From assembly GCA_049841155.1 (NCBI GenBank), contig JASGHI010000003.1, forward strand, positions 1,798,001-1,862,000: DNA of 64,000 bases, in the 5' to 3' direction. Origin of the DNA: ZC4RG30 sp049841155. Its GTDB lineage: Bacteria; Pseudomonadota; Gammaproteobacteria; Steroidobacterales; Steroidobacteraceae. Made by a program: the position numbers and the translations under genes. The notes under the pieces were generated by a model that was not told where the DNA came from, ran no database searches, and saw only the letters and a program-made list of their open reading frames with translations. Below are positions 58,708-64,000 of the stretch, piece by piece; within the stretch, counting starts at the first letter, position 1, and each line of letters begins with the position of its first letter.

Positions 58708-61597
58708 TCAATGCCGGTACGTCAGGCTGAGCCCGATCGTCCTGGGTGTCAGAGTCTGTTGGGTGATCTGTACGCCGTAGGGCTGCTTCTGGTCGCTCAG
58801 CAGATCGTGCGAGTTGGTCAGATTGTTGACGAAGAATGCGACATCGACCCCGCCTCTCGTGAGTCCCACCCGGGCATTGACGTAGTCGATCGCCATGGCC
58901 CGGTATGAATACTCGTCATACGTCAGGGTGCCCGGACCTGACGTGGCGAAGTACGGCCCCTGGTACTGGTAGTTCGCCTGCAGATACCACCCGTAGTCGC
59001 TCGTGAGCCTGCCGTTGTACTGCGCACCCACCGAGTAGGTCCACTTTGGCGCGCCCAGTGAATCACCCTTGTTGAACAGGATCTGACGTGTGACGCCTGC
59101 CGGTGGCACCGGCCCCAGCACCGCGTCCTTGTAGTAGGCATCGTTGTAGCCGATCGTGGTCGACAGGATCAGCCCATCGGTCACGAGCACCTGCGCCTGG
59201 ATGTCGCCACCCTTGGATATGGCCTCGGCGCCATTGACGACGTACTGGAAGCCGCAATTGCGAAGCCGCGTCTGGGTCTGGATGTCCTGCCAGTCGATGT
59301 AGAACAGGCTGGAGTTGACCTGCGCCCTGCCGCCCCAGGCGCGCACTTTGGCGCCCACCTCGAAGCTGGTCACCGTGTCGGAGCTGTAGGAGGCCGGCGG
59401 CTGCGCACCGCCCAGTACCGCCAGGTCCACCGCGCAGTTGGTCACCGGTATCGGCGCATTGGTGCCGCCCGGCCGGAAGCCGCGCGCAATGTTCGTGTAC
59501 AGCAGGTTGTGTTCGCTTACCTGGAAATCCAGCCCGACCTTGGGCGTGAACGAGTTCTCCTTCTGGTCTCCGGTAACCGTGACCGGCGAGGCAGGTCCTG
59601 CGAGCGGACCCTCGAAGAACTGGTAGTAGTCGTACGTGTTGCGCGTATACCGCGAACCCAATGTCGCCTTCCACCGCGGCGTGAATCGGTAGGCGATCTC
59701 GCCAAATACGGCTGCCTCGGTCTCCTTGAACTCCTGGTAGCGGTGGGAAACGATGTCGCCGTCTATGACGGGTGAGCCGGATCTCTGCCCGAACGGCACA
59801 CCGCTCACGAACAGGGATTTTTCGTCGTCGTTCGACCGCTCGGTCGGATCGACCTTGTTGGTGAAGTTCGAATAGTATCCGCCGGCAACCCAGCTGAACG
59901 GGGAGTCTCCGGCGACCGATGTCAGGCGTATTTCCTGTGCAATACCCGTTCTGCTGTTGGTGTAGAAGTAATTGTCCCAGTAGTCGAAACCCGGCACGAC
60001 GACAATGGTGCCGCGAAGCACGCCGTTGACCAGGGCCGTGCCGTTGTACACATTGTTGCGGACACCGGTCATCGTTGCGGTGTTGCCCTTGGCGCGGTCC
60101 TCGACGTACGAAGTGATTGACCGCAGCGACAGAGTGTCGGATTCCAGGTCGATGGTCAGGCTCGGGATCAGCAGCGAGTTCTCCCGCGGCGCGAATGCAG
60201 CGGACTCGACGCCGTTCTTCACGAAATTAACGCCCGTGCGGTAGCGGCCGAACTGGTTGTAAGGCCCGTCCGTGACTCCCGGAAAGACCACGTTCGGCCA
60301 CGGCACGCCGGTTGCCGGATTGATGTACGCGCTGTTGTTGTAGGACTGCGGCAACGTGCTGTACGCCGGGATGTTCTGCCAGTACTGGTCCGGGTCATGC
60401 GACCGCTCGGAGGAGTAGTAGAGCGCGGGAGTGATGCTCAGGTTGTCGGTCAGTTTCCACAGCAGCGTGCCGCGGACCATCTTCGCGTCGCCCCAGTTGG
60501 AATTCCTTGCCAGGGTTTGGGCCGTCTTCATGGATACGTGATCGACGTATCCGGGTGTGCGGCGGCCATAGGCACTGATCCGCACACCGACCCGGTCCTG
60601 GATCAGGGGACCGCCAAACGCGAATCCCGCGGAGAAACCCATGTCTCCTCCGGAGACCTGCGTCACCTCGGCCTTTGTGTAGATCGAATGTTCAGTAAGG
60701 CTGGGGGTCGGAGTGATGAAGCGGACGGTGCCGCCCTGCGACGAACCGCCGTACAGAGTCCCCTGCGGTCCGCGCAGCACTTCCACGCGGTCCAGATCGA
60801 ACAGCACGGGCAGTGGCGATCCGGAGCCAGTCGTGGCGCCATTGGCCAGACGCTTCTGCAAGGGAGTGTCATCCAGGTAGATGCCGGTAGTCGGCGCCCC
60901 GTAAATGGACACGATGCCGCGGATCGAGATGTTGGAAATCCGGTCGCCCGTCGGGCCCTGCCGGAACGTGACTGCGGGCATGCTGCGCGACAGGTCCGCG
61001 ACCGACTGGATGCCCTGCCTGTCCAGGGATTCCTGTGTCACGGCCGTGATCGACAGTGGCACTCTGATTGACGGTATCCGCGCGCCGAGTGGCGGTCACA
61101 GTAACCTCTTCCAGGGTTCCTTCGGAGTTAGCGGGCGCCGCTGCAGCCGGCGCATCGGACGGCTCCGTAGCCTGCGCGAACAGCAGCGATGTCTTGTGGA
61201 GGCCGCCGATGCTTCCAGCGGGCAGGGGAACGACCCGCACCGTCCTGCGGTTGATGAACTCGAACTGCAGGCCGGAATCCTTGAGGATCCGCTCCAGCGC
61301 CTCAGCGGGCGAGTAGCTCCCCGAAACCGAAGGCGAAACCTGGCCTGCTCCGCCGCCTGTATCCCGCCACAGTACCTGCAGGCCGGATTGCCTGGACCAC
61401 TCCATCAGCGCCTTGTCCAGTGACTGGTTCGGGATGTGGAATGCGATCCTGGTGGACCCCACGGCGGCATCGGATACTGCGGGTCGCACCGGTCCCGCAT
61501 CGGCAGCGCCGGCGACTTGCGCGTAGGCAAGTGCGGCGGACACGGCAAAGGAAACACTGGCAAGGGCAATCATCGACAGGCGATCTGGCATATGCAT
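58708..61597 (-). pseudogene. TonB-dependent receptor with STN signalling domain, broken by a one-base frameshift
   Basis: The start at 61597 has GGGGGA just upstream. The first part encodes a signal peptide, an STN domain (FHIPNQSLDKALMEWSRQSG to RRTVRVVPL) and the TonB box region LEEVTVTATRRAD. At about 61063-61066 the frame must shift by one base to continue as VPLSITAVTQESLDRQG, the plug and a complete 22-strand barrel ending LSLTYRH. The two frames together give a full receptor of about 960 residues. It may be a mutation, a phase-variable site or an assembly error. The divergent sigma/FecR genes suggest FecA-like signalling. Confidence 0.88.
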
Positions 61598-61779
61598 GAG
61601 TCCCCCTTGATTGTTTTCTGGTACGCAGGCGCCTCGTTCCTGAACCCCCGGTTGCGTCCATCTACTGAAGAGGAAGCTGTAGGCACATTCATTGATTCCT
61701 GCCATTGCGAATCCATGAATTCGGTCCCGACCCCCTCTTAACTGATGGGGTGATCCCTCCTTTCCCGAATACGTGCCCA

Positions 61780-62352
61780 ATGGCGAGACTCCCTCCAGCA
61801 ACCACACCCGCAGCCGCGCCCACGGAACAGACGCTGTATGCGCGCTACGCCTCGGCGCTGAGCCGGTATCTCATCCGGCGCGTCCGCCGTCCGGAGGACG
61901 TGGACGATCTCACGCAGGAAATCTTCGAGCGCTTCGTGAAAAGGAAGGACCGGATGGAGCTGGTCCGGGATCCACTGGCTTACCTGTTCCGCATAGCCTT
62001 CCACGTGGTGGGAGAAGCTCTGGCGGACGAGCAGCGCCACGAGGTGACATTCGATCCGCAGCAGCCGCTGCCCGGAGCCGAGCTGTACTGGAAGAGCGGT
62101 GGGGATGACGCCGAAGAACTGGCCGTTCAGGAGGATGTGCAACAGGCGCTAGCGCAGCTCCCGAAGAACCATCTCACGGCGCTGATGCTGGTAGAGGGCC
62201 ACGGTCTTTCCTACAAGGAAGCGGCGAAGATCAGTGGCTTCACGCCCAGCACGATCGCCACCTACGTGATGCATGGACGGGCCGCGCTCAAGCTCGCGCT
62301 GGACGACAGCCAGAGCGCGCGCCGGCGCGACCACAAAGGCCCGGCGCGATGA
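61780..62352 (+). CDS. FecI-like ECF sigma factor
   Basis: 190 residues from the ATG at 61780; no good Shine-Dalgarno sequence. Region 2 reads YLIRRVRRPEDVDDLTQEIFERFV and region 4 LPKNHLTALMLVEGHGLSYKEAAKISGFTPSTI. It belongs to the iron-starvation (FecI) ECF group that is activated from the cell surface through FecR and an STN-type receptor. Its stop overlaps the fecR start (ATGA). The receptor lies divergently, 182 bp away. Confidence 0.9.
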   Translation: MARLPPATTPAAAPTEQTLYARYASALSRYLIRRVRRPEDVDDLTQEIFERFVKRKDRMELVRDPLAYLFRIAFHVVGEALADEQRHEVTFDPQQPLPGAELYWKSGGDDAEELAVQEDVQQALAQLPKNHLTALMLVEGHGLSYKEAAKISGFTPSTIATYVMHGRAALKLALDDSQSARRRDHKGPAR

Positions 62353-63413
62353 GCATGCAGCAGCAGATCGACCGGCTCATCGCCTGCCGGGCCGCGGAAT
62401 GGTACGAGCTGCTCAGAAACGGCGGCGCTCACGTGGAGGAGAAGGTACGGGCCGAGTTCGTCGACTGGATCTGCGAGTCGCCACGCCACATGGAGGCATT
62501 TCTTGCCGTCGCCGCAAGCGTATCCTTCATCCGTGGAGCGCTGGCACAGGACCGCTTCGATCTGCAGCAGCATCTGCAGACCGCGACTGCCGACGTCGTG
62601 ACGCTGCCGGGAACAACCACAGGCCGGCCGGCAAGCCCGCCGGCCGTGCGGGTTCGCCGGTTCCGGCGGGGATGGTACGCCGCCGCGGCAGCTGTGGGCA
62701 TCCTTGCCATTGGCACCCTGATCTGGTCCGCCCGCCCGACGGTTGAACACTTCGAGACCGCTATCGGCGAACAAAGGACCTTGCAGCTGGCAGAAGGGTC
62801 CATCGTCAATCTCAATGCCCTATCGCGAATCACGGTGCGTTTCGACGACTCCCGGCGGCAGATCGTGCTCGAACGGGGGGAAGCGACATTTAAGGTCATG
62901 CACAATGCCACTCGGCCCTTCAGCGTATATGCGCACGGCGCCGTGGTGGAAGCCGTGGGTACGCAGTTCAATGTCTACGCCCGCCACGATGGCGCCACTA
63001 CCGTTGCAGTGCTGGAAGGCAAGGTGCGTGTATCCGACGAAATGGTGTCCATGGCTCGGCCGCCGGCTGAGCCCATGGCGCTCATGGCCGGGCAGGTGGC
63101 CAGCATCCGGCCCGACGGCCGGATAGAACGACAGACGGACATGGATGCCATGGAAGCCATCGCGTGGCAGCAGCGCATCCTCATCTTCAAGCGCACGTCG
63201 CTGGAAGACATCGTCACGGAGTTCAACCGCTACAACAAGTCCGTGCAGTTCGAGCTGGAGAACATAGAACCAGGCTCATTGCGGTTCACCGGCATATTCA
63301 GCGCCGACGACCCTCAGTCGCTGGCGGATGTGCTGATGCGCGAACCGGACCTCCGGGTCAGGCGGCGACAGAACGCCATCGTCATCATCGGCGTCGGAGT
63401 CCGGCGCCTCTGA
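62349..63413 (+). CDS. FecR-family anti-sigma/signal transducer
   Basis: 354 residues. An N-terminal cytoplasmic domain with the DUF4880-like FVDWICESPRHMEAFLAVA, one membrane helix (about 109-127) and the periplasmic FecR domain (AIGEQRTLQLAEGSIVNLNALSRI, RPFSVYAHGAVVEAVGTQFNVY). A C-terminal STN-like repeat (LEDIVTEFNRYNKSVQFELEN) follows. It transmits the receptor signal to the sigma factor encoded by the overlapping gene. Confidence 0.92.
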   Translation: MSMQQQIDRLIACRAAEWYELLRNGGAHVEEKVRAEFVDWICESPRHMEAFLAVAASVSFIRGALAQDRFDLQQHLQTATADVVTLPGTTTGRPASPPAVRVRRFRRGWYAAAAAVGILAIGTLIWSARPTVEHFETAIGEQRTLQLAEGSIVNLNALSRITVRFDDSRRQIVLERGEATFKVMHNATRPFSVYAHGAVVEAVGTQFNVYARHDGATTVAVLEGKVRVSDEMVSMARPPAEPMALMAGQVASIRPDGRIERQTDMDAMEAIAWQQRILIFKRTSLEDIVTEFNRYNKSVQFELENIEPGSLRFTGIFSADDPQSLADVLMREPDLRVRRRQNAIVIIGVGVRRL

Positions 63414-63428
63414 CGCCGGGCCGGCCAG

Positions 63429-64000
63429 TCACACCGCCCGGCGCCGCGCGAGCGTCGACCCGGTGTGCCAGGACAGAAACGCGAGCAGCGCGCCGGCCAG
63501 GGAGAGCCACGCCAGCAACCGCAGGTCGCCGTGGGCCACCGGCGCGATCATGCCCATAGCAATGCCTCCGACGCTCAGCGCCACGAACGACTGCACCGAG
63601 GCCGCGGCACCACGTGCCTCCGGATGCATGTCGAGCATCTGCAGCGACAGCACCGGGAAGGTGATCTGGGTGCCGAGTGCCATCAGGAACCACATGACCT
63701 GCACCGCGGGAATGGGGACCGGCCCCAGCATCGTCTGCAGCAGCGCACCCGCAGCGGCGGTCGCGCCCAACAGGCCGAAGCCGTACAGCAGCTGCCGGCT
63801 GCGCGGTACGCGGCCGGCCATCCGGCCACCGACGAACGAAGCGGCCACGAACCCGCATACCACGGGAATGAAGATGTAGTGGAACTGGGTCTCCTTCAGA
63901 TGCCAGGTGTCCAGGATGATCGCCGGCGCCGCGCCCACATAGATGAACATCGAGGCCATGCCGAGGCCGGCTGCCAGCGCGAGCAGGAAGAACGCCGGAC
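63429..64000 (-). CDS. MFS transporter (Bcr/CflA-like), C-terminal part, 5' end off the window
   Basis: About 190 C-terminal residues; the frame is open to the right edge. Six or so membrane segments are visible (including PAFFLLALAAGLGMASMFIYVG, FHYIFIPVVCGFVAASFVGGR and LLAWLSLAGALLAFLS). The order recalls the second half of Bcr/CflA drug exporters (YVGAAPAII). Substrate unknown. It is convergent with the fecR-like gene, 15 bp apart. Confidence 0.8.
   Translation of the reverse strand, partial: PAFFLLALAAGLGMASMFIYVGAAPAIILDTWHLKETQFHYIFIPVVCGFVAASFVGGRMAGRVPRSRQLLYGFGLLGATAAAGALLQTMLGPVPIPAVQVMWFLMALGTQITFPVLSLQMLDMHPEARGAAASVQSFVALSVGGIAMGMIAPVAHGDLRLLAWLSLAGALLAFLSWHTGSTLARRRAV

Noticed and set aside
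1..64000. CRISPR arrays
   Set aside because: No regularly spaced direct repeats were seen anywhere in the window.

Overview
The window is GC-rich, gene-dense bacterial chromosome with mostly housekeeping content. The proteins and gene orders point to a gammaproteobacterium near the Xanthomonadales/Nevskiales/Steroidobacter group: ubiE-ubiJ-ubiB, hslV-hslU, dapF-DUF484-xerC, algZ-algR, tamA-tamB, and an arginine cluster using an acylornithine carbamoyltransferase instead of ordinary ArgF. The genus cannot be fixed from the sequence alone.

Layout. 1-6621 (minus): a MoxR-type AAA+ ATPase (cut by the window edge) with a TPR metalloprotease-like protein, a caspase-fold protein lacking an obvious catalytic Cys, a VWA membrane protein and a DUF4159 protein. 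6673-8329: a lipoprotein methyltransferase and an unknown protein. 8407-11642: a 3.2-kb IS1595-family element with near-identical 26-bp ends, an 8-bp target duplication and five passenger genes, including a PemK/MazF-like protein and a DUF5343 protein. It sits in the centre of a perfect palindrome between the unknown gene and an FlhC-like regulator. 12333-19482: nudC, an NRDE protein, tamA and tamB. 19489-20175: a VapBC-like pair. 20298-28539: argR-argG-(P-loop protein)-argC-argD-argF'-argB-argH, headed by a promoter that overlaps a 25-bp palindrome. 28672-35440: a membrane protein, lptM, polA, engB (convergent), cytochrome c4, lipoprotein DsbA and CorA, followed by tRNA-Arg(CCG). 35563-42897: an accessory-looking block with a flavin oxidase, a sulfotransferase and a minus-strand operon encoding a heme-containing PQQ enzyme, two alpha/beta hydrolases and a SnoaL-like protein. 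43252-54219: cytochrome c5, comM, ubiK, amtB, a DUF4124 protein, algZR, dapF-DUF484-xerC, hslVU and ribosomal protein bTHX. 54562-57550: ubiEJB. 57536-63413: two exported proteins, a frameshifted TonB-dependent receptor with an STN domain, and a divergent FecI-like sigma factor/FecR pair. 63429-64000: the end of an MFS transporter.

How parts work together. The arg cluster could take acylated glutamate to arginine, but contains no recognisable first-step acyltransferase and no deacylase. Its carbamoyltransferase has Ala at the position that separates acetyl- from succinyl-ornithine enzymes. amtB has both a sigma-54 promoter match and an upstream NtrC-type site. The STN receptor with sigma factor and FecR forms a FecA-FecI-FecR-like surface-signalling unit whose receptor is currently broken by one base. 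Promoter and motif statements come from reading the sequence by eye; no database search was run.
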